NCBI RefSeq assembly: GCF_900112575.1
Contig: NZ_FOMH01000009.1
Span: forward strand, 233,289-297,288
Source of the DNA: Flavobacterium phragmitis
GTDB taxonomy: Bacteria > Bacteroidota > Bacteroidia > Flavobacteriales > Flavobacteriaceae
Direction: 5' to 3'
Length of the DNA: 64,000 nt
The notes under the pieces were generated by a model. The model was not told where the DNA came from. It was given only the letters and a program-made list of their open reading frames with translations, and did not search any database. How positions within the stretch are numbered: the first letter of the stretch is position 1; each line of letters starts with the position of its first letter. Of this stretch, positions 46,741 to 54,397 are shown one piece after another. The position numbers were made by a program, and so were the translations under genes.

Positions 46741-46909
46741 TGTTGATAACTGTTTTTGATTTTGCACCCCTAAAAATGACTTTTTAATGTTGATAACTTA
46801 ACATTGATTTTAGGGAAACAGCTAGTTCATTGACAATTACACGAGATTGTTTTACTGTTGATAAAATTTACAAAACCACGATTTTTGGCTGTTTCAAAAC
46901 TGTTGATAA
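46741..46909 (+). promoter_or_regulatory. Four TGTTGATAA boxes upstream of nrdBA (DnaA-box-like)
   Basis: Exact copies at 46741-46749, 46788-46796, 46856-46864 and 46901-46909, all in one orientation. The complement TTATCAACA differs by one base from the DnaA box TTATCCACA. In E. coli the nrdAB promoter is DnaA-controlled, and DnaA-box clusters mark origins. Either reading is inference. Confidence 0.55.
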
Positions 46910-46958
46910 TTGATAGGATTTTTAACATCAAAAACTGGACAAGAGAAGAACTGTGGAC

Positions 46959-46966
46959 TAAATTTG
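46959..46966 (+). promoter_or_regulatory. Candidate -7 box of the nrdBA promoter
   Basis: TAAATTTG fits TANNTTTG, 87 bases before the nrdB start. No TTG is found at the usual distance upstream, so confidence is limited. Confidence 0.4.
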
Positions 46967-47053
46967 TAAATATAGAAAGTACGCTAATACCACCTACAAA
47001 TCGAGCGGATGATTTTCTATGTTTCATTTTTGTCACTTAAAACTCTATATATT

Positions 47054-48028
47054 ATGTCAATTTTCGATAAAAGAATCAATTATAAACCTTTTGAATATCC
47101 TGAGGTTCTGCAATTTACCGAGGCTATTAATAAAGCGTACTGGGTACACACCGAAGTAGACTTTACAGCCGATACACAAGATTTTCATGCGCATTTAAAT
47201 GGAGCCGAAAAAACCGCAATCAAAAACAGTTTATTAGCAATCGCACAGATTGAGGTAGCCGTAAAAAGTTTTTGGGGTAATATATATGAGCATTTTCCAA
47301 AACCAGAATTCAACGGATTAGGAACAACTTTCGCGGAATGTGAATTTAGACATTCTGAAGCTTATTCTCGTTTGCTGGAAGTTTTAGGGTATAATGATGA
47401 ATTTGAAAAGTTATTAGATGTTCCTGTAGTTCGCAGACGTGTAGATTATCTTTCGAATGTTCTAAAAGACACTAAATCTCAGGACAACAGAAAATATATG
47501 GTTTCGCTGATTTTGTTCAGTATTCTAATTGAAAATGTTTCATTGTTCAGCCAGTTTGCTATTTTATTGTCTTTTACAAGATTCAAAGGATATATGAAAA
47601 ATGTAAGCAACATTATTGCATGGACTTCAATCGACGAGCAGATTCATGCTAATGGCGGAATTTACATCATTAACAAAATCCGTGAAGAGTTCCCGGAATA
47701 TTTTGATGCAGAAACTTTAGAATTAATCCGTAAAACGGTGAGAGAATCAATTGATGTTGAAGCGGCTATTCTGGATTGGATTTTTGAAGATGGAGCAATC
47801 GAAACTATCAACAAAGAAGAGTTGGTAAACTTTATGAAATTTAGAGTTGACGAAAGTCTAAGACAAATCAATATAGAAACAATTTTTAATGTATCGCCGC
47901 AAGATTACGCTGCGATGGCTTGGTTTGAAGAAGAGGTTTTTGCAAACAGTTTAGATGATTTCTTTGCAAAACGTCCAGTAGAATATACGAAACACGATAA
48001 AAGCATTACAGCAAACGATCTTTTCTAA
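47054..48028 (+). CDS. nrdB: Ribonucleotide reductase small subunit (class I)
   Basis: A 324-residue R2 protein that makes the radical for nucleotide reduction. Iron ligands and radical site: ECEFRHSEAY gives E-x-x-H and the Tyr four residues on (class Ia-type tyrosyl radical), then ILIENVSLFSQF and SIDEQIHANG for the second half of the di-iron site. C-terminal tail EYTKHDKSITANDLF is the R1-binding part. Start at 47054 gives the family N-terminus (MSIFDKRINYKPFEYP); the in-frame ATG at 47009 adds an unrelated tail. No ATP-cone at the N-terminus. nrdA follows after 18 bases. Confidence 0.95.
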   Translation: MSIFDKRINYKPFEYPEVLQFTEAINKAYWVHTEVDFTADTQDFHAHLNGAEKTAIKNSLLAIAQIEVAVKSFWGNIYEHFPKPEFNGLGTTFAECEFRHSEAYSRLLEVLGYNDEFEKLLDVPVVRRRVDYLSNVLKDTKSQDNRKYMVSLILFSILIENVSLFSQFAILLSFTRFKGYMKNVSNIIAWTSIDEQIHANGGIYIINKIREEFPEYFDAETLELIRKTVRESIDVEAAILDWIFEDGAIETINKEELVNFMKFRVDESLRQINIETIFNVSPQDYAAMAWFEEEVFANSLDDFFAKRPVEYTKHDKSITANDLF

Positions 48029-48046
48029 TACAAGCCCATAATACTT

Positions 48047-49741
48047 ATGAATACAATAGACACAAACCCAGTAAATAATTTTGAACCACAGAACGGTAGT
48101 AAGATGTGGTGGAAAAATTCAGAAAGCGAACAAATTTTAAATCGTGGTTATCTTCTAAAAGGTGAAACAGTCGAAGGTGCAATTGACAGAATCTGTACTG
48201 CCGCTGCTAGAAGATTATACAAACCAGAATTAAAAGAATCTTTTGTTGAAATGATCGAAAGAGGGTGGATGAGTATAAGTTCTCCAGTTTGGGCAAATAT
48301 GGGAACAGAAAGAGGTCTGCCAATTTCTTGTTTTAATGTTCACGTTCCAGATAAAATTGAAGGAATCACACATAAACTGGGTGAGGTAATCATGCAGACT
48401 AAAATTGGTGGCGGAACTTCTGGTTATTTTGGTGAATTGCGTGAACGCGGAAGTGCTGTAACAGATAACGGAAAGAGTAGTGGAGCAGTAAGTTTTATGA
48501 AACTTTTTGATACGGCTATGGATACAATCTCTCAAGGAGGTGTTCGTCGTGGTGCATTTGCAGCTTATTTGGATGTAGATCATCCGGATATTGAAGAGTT
48601 TTTAAAGATTAAAAGTATTGGAAACCCAATTCAGAACTTGTTTACAGGAATTTGCGTGCCAGATTATTGGATGCAGGAAATGATTGATGGTGATGCAGAA
48701 AAAAGACAAGTTTGGGCAAAGGTTTTAGAGAGTCGTCAGCAAAAAGGATTGCCTTATATCTTTTTTAGTGACAACGTAAATAAAAATAAACCACAAGTTT
48801 ATAAAGACCAGAATTTAAGAATCAACGCTAGTAATTTATGCAGTGAGATTATGCTTCCGTCAACTCATGACGAATCATTTATCTGCTGTCTTTCTTCTAT
48901 GAATTTAGAGTTATACGAAGAATGGAAAGATACTGAAGCCGTAAAATTGGCTATCTTTTTCTTAGATGCTGTGCTACAGGAATTCATCGAAAAAACAGAA
49001 GGAAACTATTATCTTTCTGCAGCCAATAAATTTGCCAAAAGACATCGTGCATTAGGTTTAGGTGTTTTAGGATGGCACTCTTACTTGCAAAAAAATATGA
49101 TTCCGTTTGAAGGAATGGAAGCTAAAATGAAAACGACTGAAATTTTCAAACATATCAGTGATAAAGCGGATAAAGCAAGTCAGGAATTGGCTAGAATTTA
49201 CGGTGAACCAGAATTGTTAAAAGGGTATGGAAGACGTAATACAACCACAATGGCAATTGCACCAACAACTTCATCATCTGCAATTTTAGGACAAACTTCG
49301 CCAGGAATTGAACCTTTCAGCAGTAATTATTACAAAGCCGGATTGAGTAAAGGGAACTTTATGCGTAAAAATAAATACCTAAAAAAACTGCTTGAAGAAA
49401 AAGGCTTAGATAATGAAGAAGTCTGGAGAGGAATTATGCTAAATGGAGGAAGCGTACAGCATATGTCGGAGCTAACAAAAGAAGAAAAAGATGTCTTTAA
49501 AACATTTAAAGAAATCAGTCAGTTGGAAATTGTACAGCAAGCAGGGATCCGTCAGAAATTTGTTGATCAGGGGCAAAGTTTGAACCTTAATATTCCAGCA
49601 GAATTGGCTATTAAAGATGTAAACCGTTTAATGATCGAAGCTTGGCAGCAAGGTGTTAAAAGTTTGTATTACCAAAGAAGCCAAAGTGTTTCTAAAGAAT
49701 TGGTTACAAGCCTTGTTTCTTGCAGCAGTTGTGAATCATGA
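48047..49741 (+). CDS. nrdA: Ribonucleotide reductase large subunit (class I), compact form without ATP-cone
   Basis: A 564-residue R1, well short of the ~760 of E. coli NrdA. It begins at the catalytic barrel region without the N-terminal ATP-cone. Active-site parts are present: PISCFN and SFICCLSSMNL (redox cysteines), INASNLCSEI (N-x-C-x-E thiyl site), the tyrosine pair in SLYYQRS and a C-terminal CSSCES cysteine pair for re-reduction. Since NrdB lacks the cone too, dATP inhibition through a cone is not expected from this pair. Cotranscribed with nrdB; a strong terminator follows. Confidence 0.95.
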   Translation: MNTIDTNPVNNFEPQNGSKMWWKNSESEQILNRGYLLKGETVEGAIDRICTAAARRLYKPELKESFVEMIERGWMSISSPVWANMGTERGLPISCFNVHVPDKIEGITHKLGEVIMQTKIGGGTSGYFGELRERGSAVTDNGKSSGAVSFMKLFDTAMDTISQGGVRRGAFAAYLDVDHPDIEEFLKIKSIGNPIQNLFTGICVPDYWMQEMIDGDAEKRQVWAKVLESRQQKGLPYIFFSDNVNKNKPQVYKDQNLRINASNLCSEIMLPSTHDESFICCLSSMNLELYEEWKDTEAVKLAIFFLDAVLQEFIEKTEGNYYLSAANKFAKRHRALGLGVLGWHSYLQKNMIPFEGMEAKMKTTEIFKHISDKADKASQELARIYGEPELLKGYGRRNTTTMAIAPTTSSSAILGQTSPGIEPFSSNYYKAGLSKGNFMRKNKYLKKLLEEKGLDNEEVWRGIMLNGGSVQHMSELTKEEKDVFKTFKEISQLEIVQQAGIRQKFVDQGQSLNLNIPAELAIKDVNRLMIEAWQQGVKSLYYQRSQSVSKELVTSLVSCSSCES

Positions 49742-49750
49742 AAAAACAGA

Positions 49751-49782
49751 AGCCGAATCTTATTTTAGATTCGGCTTTTTTA
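49751..49782 (+). terminator. Rho-independent terminator after nrdA
   Basis: Perfect 10-bp stem AGCCGAATCT / AGATTCGGCT (49751-49760 and 49767-49776) followed by TTTTTATTG. Confidence 0.93.
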
Positions 49783-49845
49783 TTGTTTTAGAGTTTCACG
49801 CAGATTTAAACAGATTTGAGCAGATTTTTTGTAATCAGACAGTTT

Positions 49846-49905
49846 TGTCATTTCGACGAAGGAGGTTCTAGCTATAGAGAATTGGCGAAGCACATCTTCT
49901 ACATT
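49846..49905. repeat. Degenerate half of the hairpin element
   Basis: TTTTGTCATTTCGACGAAGGAGG followed by GAATTGGCGAAGC matches one arm and the loop of the elements at 8207, 12738 and 54172, but the second arm is lost. Confidence 0.6.
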
Positions 49906-49918
49906 CAAAATAAAAAAA

Positions 49919-50491
49919 CTAAGTCTTAGACTTCAATCGACTCAAAGTTTCCTGAGAAATATTAATATAAGAAGCTACAATTTTATTAGGAAGCCGTTTC
50001 ACAATTGTCGGATTAATTTTCAAAAGTTGATTGTATCTCTCCAAAGCATCCATAGTTGTAAATGACATTAATCGATTAGCATTGTTTACATAAGCTTTCT
50101 CCAGATAATTGCTGTAAAATTCACGCCATTGTGGAATGATTTTCATTAAATAATTAAAATCTTCATGTGTAATTGCCAGTAATTCTGATTTCTCAATTAC
50201 CTGAATATTTTCTTGAGCGGGATTTTTGGTTATAAAACTCACCAAAGCCGTTGCAAACTGATTTTCAAAAGCGATGTATCGGGTAACATCTTTTCCTTCT
50301 TCATTAATAAAAAAGATTCTTACACAGCCTTTTCCAACAAAAAATGTCTGCTGGCTAATTTGTCCTTGAGCAAGCAACAGTTCTTTTTTGGTTTTCTTTA
50401 AAGGTTTAAAATAAGAAAGAATCGTATTTAAATCATCCTCAGAAACGTCAATGTTTTTTTTGATGTAATTACTAAGCTGTTCGTATATCAT
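49919..50491 (-). CDS. Crp/Fnr-type regulator
   Basis: A 190-residue protein with a cyclic-nucleotide-binding-like jelly roll (about 20-120: LLAQGQISQQTFFVGKGCVR, GKDVTRYIAFENQF) and a C-terminal helix-turn-helix (LPNKIVASYINISQETLSRL). The HTH is at the very end and short. No iron-sulfur cysteines, so it is not a true Fnr oxygen sensor; the ligand is unknown. Start at 50491 leaves one base after the ribB stop; the in-frame ATG at 50539 lies inside ribB. Confidence 0.88.
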   Translation of the reverse strand: MIYEQLSNYIKKNIDVSEDDLNTILSYFKPLKKTKKELLLAQGQISQQTFFVGKGCVRIFFINEEGKDVTRYIAFENQFATALVSFITKNPAQENIQVIEKSELLAITHEDFNYLMKIIPQWREFYSNYLEKAYVNNANRLMSFTTMDALERYNQLLKINPTIVKRLPNKIVASYINISQETLSRLKSKT

Positions 50492-50492
50492 T

Positions 50493-51155
50493 TTAGTTGT
50501 AATCTCGCACGAATTTACGGTAATAGACAATATCTTCAATCGACAGAACTATTAAATCGTAACGCTGAGCAAAACTAATTATTTCATCCAGTTTTGCCAT
50601 TGTTCCATCTTCATTCATTAATTCGCATAGAACTGCTTCCGGTTTTAAATTAGCGAGTTTCATTAAATCTACACTTCCTTCGGTATGGCCGTTTCGTTCT
50701 AAAACGCCATTATTTTGGGCTCTTAAAGGAAAAATATGTCCCGGTCTTGCTAAATCTTCAGGTTTAGCATTCGAAGCAATTGCAGTTTTAATCGTGGTAA
50801 TTCGATCTGTGGCAGAAACTCCCGTTGTAACTCCGTTTTTAGCTTCAATGCTAATCGTAAAAGGAGTTTGAAAACTGCTGGTGTTTTCTTTTACCATATA
50901 CGGAAGTTTCAATTGATCGGCTTTTTCATTGGTTAGACACAAACAGACAATACCACTGCATTCCCGTATCATAAGAGCCATGTCGGCAACATTCATATAT
51001 TCTGCTGAAAAAATCAAATCGCCTTCATTTTCACGGTTTTCATCGTCAATTAAAAGAATTCCTTTCCCGTTTCTAAGTTGTTCCAAAGCGTTTTCAACAC
51101 GTTTTTGGCATGTGATTCCAAATTGTACCAATGGATTTATTTCTGTACTTATCAT
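50493..51155 (-). CDS. ribB: 3,4-dihydroxy-2-butanone-4-phosphate synthase
   Basis: A 220-residue single-domain RibB, riboflavin biosynthesis, converting ribulose-5-phosphate to the four-carbon precursor and formate. Motifs: LIDDENRENEGDLIFSAE (acidic metal site), GVSATDRITTIK, RPGHIFPLRAQNNGVLERNG and HTEGSVDLMKLA. No GTP cyclohydrolase II domain is fused. No FMN riboswitch is visible upstream. Candidate minus-strand box TACATTTG at 51193-51200. Extra riboflavin supply would suit the flavin-based locus nearby, but the two are 5 kb apart. Confidence 0.93.
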   Translation of the reverse strand: MISTEINPLVQFGITCQKRVENALEQLRNGKGILLIDDENRENEGDLIFSAEYMNVADMALMIRECSGIVCLCLTNEKADQLKLPYMVKENTSSFQTPFTISIEAKNGVTTGVSATDRITTIKTAIASNAKPEDLARPGHIFPLRAQNNGVLERNGHTEGSVDLMKLANLKPEAVLCELMNEDGTMAKLDEIISFAQRYDLIVLSIEDIVYYRKFVRDYN

Positions 51156-51341
51156 TTTGTATATTATGTAATGGATTTGAAAAATAGAATTTCAAATGTA
51201 CAGCTGTCCAGAATGCAAAAGTTTGATGTAAGTCAATAAATTGAAGTTTCTTTTTTTAATGATATTTTAATTTGGTTCACAAAAATCTTAATTTAGCCAT
51301 CACAAATTATCATCCCAAACAAATAAATACCCGCAGTAAAA

Positions 51342-52943
51342 ATGGAGAATATCACAGTAATTATAATGTTGCTTTTTGGTGTAGCATTTTTAAGTCTAGT
51401 TAGTAAAAGATATAATTTTCCAATACCAATTGTTTTAGTGCTTTGTGGTGTAATTATCAGCGCTGTTCCCGGACTTCCAGTTATTGCATTAAATCCCGAA
51501 ATTGTTTTTATTATTTTCCTGCCGCCACTTTTATATCATGCCGCATGGCATACCAGCTGGTCGGATTTTAAACAATCAATTCGCCCAATCACTTTAGCGG
51601 CTGTTGGACTGGTATTTTTTACTACAGGATTAGTTGCTGTTGTGGCGCATTGGCTTATAGATGATATTTCTTGGCCGTTAGCCTTCTTACTTGGCGCTAT
51701 TGTTTCGCCTCCAGATGCGGTTTCGGCAACAGCGATTACAAAAGGACTTGGATTAAACCCAAGGTTGATTGCCATTTTAGAAGGCGAAAGTTTGGTAAAT
51801 GATGCCAGTGGTCTTGTGGCTTATAAATACGCTCTGACAGCTATTACGGCTGGAAATTTTGTTTTATGGGAAGCAGGATTAAACTTTGTTTTAATGTCGA
51901 TTTTAGGTATTGCAATAGGATTGGCTATTGGTTTTATAATGTACTACATTCATAAAAGATTTGTTTGCGATGACATCATCGAAGTGACACTTACTTTGTT
52001 GACACCATTTTCTGCTTATCTGCTTGCAGAGCATTTTCATGGATCTGGAGTTTTGGCAGTTGTTACTACGGGACTTTTCCTAGCAGCAAGATCTGGAACT
52101 ATTTTTTCTCATGAGAGCCGAATCATGACCAATACAATCTGGGACGTTTTAAATAATATTCTGAACGGTTTAATCTTCATTTTAATCGGATTGCAGTTAA
52201 GACAGATTATGGAAGGAATAGGCAGTTATTCTGGCAGTTCTTTGATTATATGGGGAGCGGTAATTAGTGTGGTTGTAATTGTTGTTCGCTTTTTATGGGT
52301 AGTTCCAGCTACAATTTTACCAAGAATGTTCAGCAAACGAATACGAGCCAAAGAAGAATTTGATTACCGAAACATGATTGTTTTTGGTTGGTCGGGAATG
52401 CGTGGTGTGGTTTCTATGGCCGCTGCTTTGGCGCTTCCGTTAATGTTGAATAAAACAGAAGAATTTCCGCTTCGTAATCTAATTATTTATCTGGTCTTTT
52501 GTGTGATATTGTCCACTTTAGTTATTCAGGGTCTTACACTTCCTTGGCTGATTAAAAAGCTTAAAATCGAACGTTATTCAATTCTGGCTGAAGAATATGA
52601 TATTCGTAACAAAATAGTTTCAGAAACGATTGCGCATATCGAAGATAATTTTTCTTTGTTGGATGATGAATTGCTTCATAACATTAAAAGTAAATACGAA
52701 GTAAAGTTTAACCGACTGCAAAAGACGGAACTTCCTGCAAACTTTTTTGGAAACGGAAAAGTACTAGGTGGACAAATTTTCAACGAATTTACCAGAGTAC
52801 AAATTGATCTTTTGAATGTGGAACGTAACAATTTGGAAAGTATGCATAAAAAAGGTTCTGTAAACGAAGAAATTTTCAGAAAAATTGAGAAAGAACTGGA
52901 TTTAGAAGAAACCCGCTTGTGGATGGAAATGTACGAAGAATAA
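51342..52943 (+). CDS. CPA1-family Na+/H+ antiporter
   Basis: A 533-residue inner-membrane protein with about 12 helices and a C-terminal cytosolic tail rich in charge. Family motifs: PLLYHAAWHTSW, GAIVSPPDAVSATAI (unwound-helix region), ILEGESLVNDASGLV (the N-D pair of CPA1) and WSGMRGVVSMAAALALPL. It exchanges Na+ (or K+) for protons for pH and salt control. Divergent from ribB with 186 bases between. A bidirectional terminator lies after it. Confidence 0.93.
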   Translation: MENITVIIMLLFGVAFLSLVSKRYNFPIPIVLVLCGVIISAVPGLPVIALNPEIVFIIFLPPLLYHAAWHTSWSDFKQSIRPITLAAVGLVFFTTGLVAVVAHWLIDDISWPLAFLLGAIVSPPDAVSATAITKGLGLNPRLIAILEGESLVNDASGLVAYKYALTAITAGNFVLWEAGLNFVLMSILGIAIGLAIGFIMYYIHKRFVCDDIIEVTLTLLTPFSAYLLAEHFHGSGVLAVVTTGLFLAARSGTIFSHESRIMTNTIWDVLNNILNGLIFILIGLQLRQIMEGIGSYSGSSLIIWGAVISVVVIVVRFLWVVPATILPRMFSKRIRAKEEFDYRNMIVFGWSGMRGVVSMAAALALPLMLNKTEEFPLRNLIIYLVFCVILSTLVIQGLTLPWLIKKLKIERYSILAEEYDIRNKIVSETIAHIEDNFSLLDDELLHNIKSKYEVKFNRLQKTELPANFFGNGKVLGGQIFNEFTRVQIDLLNVERNNLESMHKKGSVNEEIFRKIEKELDLEETRLWMEMYEE

Positions 52944-53056
52944 ATATTTAAAATTCCAATAAATTAAATTCCAAATTCCAAGTTAAACTATATAGAAGTA
53001 CGTGCAGTTTGTCATTCTGAGGAACGAAGAATCTTCGCAAGTAACTCCACAAAGTG

Positions 53057-53099
53057 AAAAAAGCTCATTCAAAGTTTCAAACTTTGAATGAGCTTTTTT
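53057..53099. terminator. Bidirectional terminator, 21-bp perfect stem
   Basis: Arms 53057-53077 and 53079-53099 are perfect complements around one C, with A and T tracts at the ends. It sits between the convergent antiporter and thioesterase genes. Its centre TCAAAGTTTCAAACTTTGA equals that of the 15335 hairpin. Confidence 0.92.
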
Positions 53100-53102
53100 A
53101 AA

Positions 53103-53546
53103 TTAAACAGGAATCTTAACATCACTTAACGCTAAGTTTGCACTTGCCTGAGCCATAATTTTAGAAGTATTTTTATTGGTTACTTCTGCTTTTATATTGA
53201 TAATTGTTTTTCCCAATTTCGCCAAAGTAGTTTTTAAGATAACAGTTTGTGATTCAAATGCCGGATTGAAATAATCGATGTAAAGATTGATTGTTGGGTA
53301 GAACTTTTCAAGACCTAAAACCATAAAATTAACGCCAATACAATCGTCTATAATTGCAGCTGTAACGCCACCATGGAGCATTCCGACCGGATTTGTCATT
53401 TCTTTTCTGACTTCAAATTCGAATTCAACATTTTCTTTTTCAACAGCAATCACTTTTCCGTTAAGCCAATGCGCAAAAGGAGAGGGACTTCCTGTAAAAT
53501 GTTTTCCAATATAACTTTGGAGAAATTCTAGTCTTTTATTGTCCAT
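53103..53546 (-). CDS. PaaI-type hotdog thioesterase
   Basis: A 147-residue single hotdog domain: NPVGMLHGGVTAAIIDDCIG holds the conserved glycine loop and the acidic residue of PaaI/4HBT thioesterases; ATINLYIDYFNPA-like strand LYIDYFNPAFESQ and IKAEVTNKNTSKIMAQASA follow. It hydrolyses acyl- or aryl-CoA; which one is unknown. Divergent from the HxlR gene and under the same twin operators. Confidence 0.9.
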   Translation of the reverse strand: MDNKRLEFLQSYIGKHFTGSPSPFAHWLNGKVIAVEKENVEFEFEVRKEMTNPVGMLHGGVTAAIIDDCIGVNFMVLGLEKFYPTINLYIDYFNPAFESQTVILKTTLAKLGKTIINIKAEVTNKNTSKIMAQASANLALSDVKIPV

Positions 53547-53580
53547 TTTTATTGATTTTTAAGTATTAAAACTATATAAT

Positions 53581-53658
53581 TTGGTTCTCTTGATAGTATT
53601 GAATAAATTTGCTTGCATTTTGCAAGTGCAAAGATATTGATTGCTTGCGAATTGCAAG
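53581..53658. promoter_or_regulatory. Back-to-back promoters with twin CTTGC-N5-GCAAG operators
   Basis: Operators: 53612-53626 and 53644-53658, centre distance 32 bases (three helical turns). Plus promoter: TTG 53581-53583, N20, TAAATTTG 53604-53611. Minus promoter: TTG (53655-53657), N18, TATCTTTG (53629-53636). The first operator covers both start regions and the second covers the minus -33 box. A regulator, surely the HxlR protein, could repress both genes together. Confidence 0.75.
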
Positions 53659-53678
53659 TTGTTTTTAAAAATATTTTT

Positions 53679-54092
53679 ATGGCGAGTTCAAAAAAGAGAT
53701 CAGAATGTCCGATAAGTACTTCTTTAGAAATATGGGGAGATAAATGGTCGTTGCTGATTATTAGGGATTTGATGTTCAAAAAACAATGTACTTATGGTGA
53801 TTTCTTAAAATCACAAGAAAAGATTGCTACCAATATTCTGGCCAGCAGGCTTTTGGTTTTAGAAGAAAATAATATAATCGTAAAACTGGAACATCCGGAA
53901 AGTAAAGCGAAAGTATTATATCAATTGACTGAAAAAGGAATTGAATTATTTCCTGTTTTAGTCGAAATCAGTTTATGGGCAGAGAAATACTATGATATTC
54001 CGAAAGAAAGAGAAAGTCTTATTGCTAAAGCCAAAAATAATAAGGCAGAGTTTATAGCAAAAGGTATAAAAAAAATGAAGGAAGGATTATGA
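53679..54092 (+). CDS. HxlR-family transcriptional regulator
   Basis: A 137-residue winged-helix protein: CPISTSLEIWGDKWSLLIIR, YGDFLKSQEKIATNILASRL, and a C-terminal lysine-rich helix. The N-terminal cysteine (about residue 9) is the conserved redox or electrophile-sensing position of the family. Start at 53679 is taken because an in-frame ATG at 53613 lies inside the operator. It probably controls itself and the divergent thioesterase. Confidence 0.92.
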   Translation: MASSKKRSECPISTSLEIWGDKWSLLIIRDLMFKKQCTYGDFLKSQEKIATNILASRLLVLEENNIIVKLEHPESKAKVLYQLTEKGIELFPVLVEISLWAEKYYDIPKERESLIAKAKNNKAEFIAKGIKKMKEGL

Positions 54093-54110
54093 GCTTGTAA
54101 GTATATGTAA

Positions 54111-54333
54111 TTTAATCTCGCAAAGTCGCTAAGACGCAAAGTTTTATCATTCCCAAAAGTTATGCTCAATCTTGTCATTTCGACTGAAAGGAGAAATCAC
54201 ACTAGGAATTCCGCATAGTATTTCGCCAATCTTTGTCGAGTTACGAGTGTGATTTCTCCTTTCAGTCAAAATGACAAACTATATGGTTGCTTCATTAAAA
54301 AACTCTGTTTCTTAGCGACTTTGCTAGATTAAA
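54111..54333. repeat. Nested inverted repeat: GCAAAGTCGCTAAG arms around the hairpin element
   Basis: Outer arms 54111-54133 and 54311-54333 (23 bases, one mismatch). Inner arms 54172-54203 and 54246-54277 (32 bases, one mismatch) belong to the element at 12738; the loop carries CGCCAATCTTTGTCGA, the inverse of the loop there. So the same inner element sits inside a different outer repeat than at 8120. Confidence 0.92.
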
Positions 54334-54363
54334 TCATTTTCTAAATAAACTAGAAACTTAAGC

Positions 54364-54391
54364 ATAACTCATAACTCATAACTCATAACTT
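54364..54391. repeat. Heptanucleotide array ATAACTC x4
   Basis: Four units, ATAACTC three times then ATAACTT, just past the stop of the MutS-like gene. Confidence 0.85.
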
Positions 54392-54397
54392 CTTCAC

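Larger units (their letters stand above)
45636..47053. other. 1.4-kb gene-poor region upstream of nrdBA
   Basis: No intact gene is seen. It holds a decayed remnant resembling the end of a T9SS cargo protein (46023-46229), hairpins at 46243-46264 and 46429-46449, four TGTTGATAA boxes (46741-46909) and a TAAATTTG promoter box before nrdB. Bases 45636-46020 and 46450-46740 are AT-rich with nothing I can name. It is the longest non-coding stretch in the window. Confidence 0.8.

Noticed and set aside
50493..51341. FMN riboswitch upstream of ribB
   Set aside because: I do not see the conserved RFN helices or AGGGAYA-type segments in the 186-base gap.
53009..53050. A further full copy of the long hairpin element
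   Set aside because: Only GTCATTCTGAGGAACGAAGA-like sequence is present with no complementary arm; at best a half relic.
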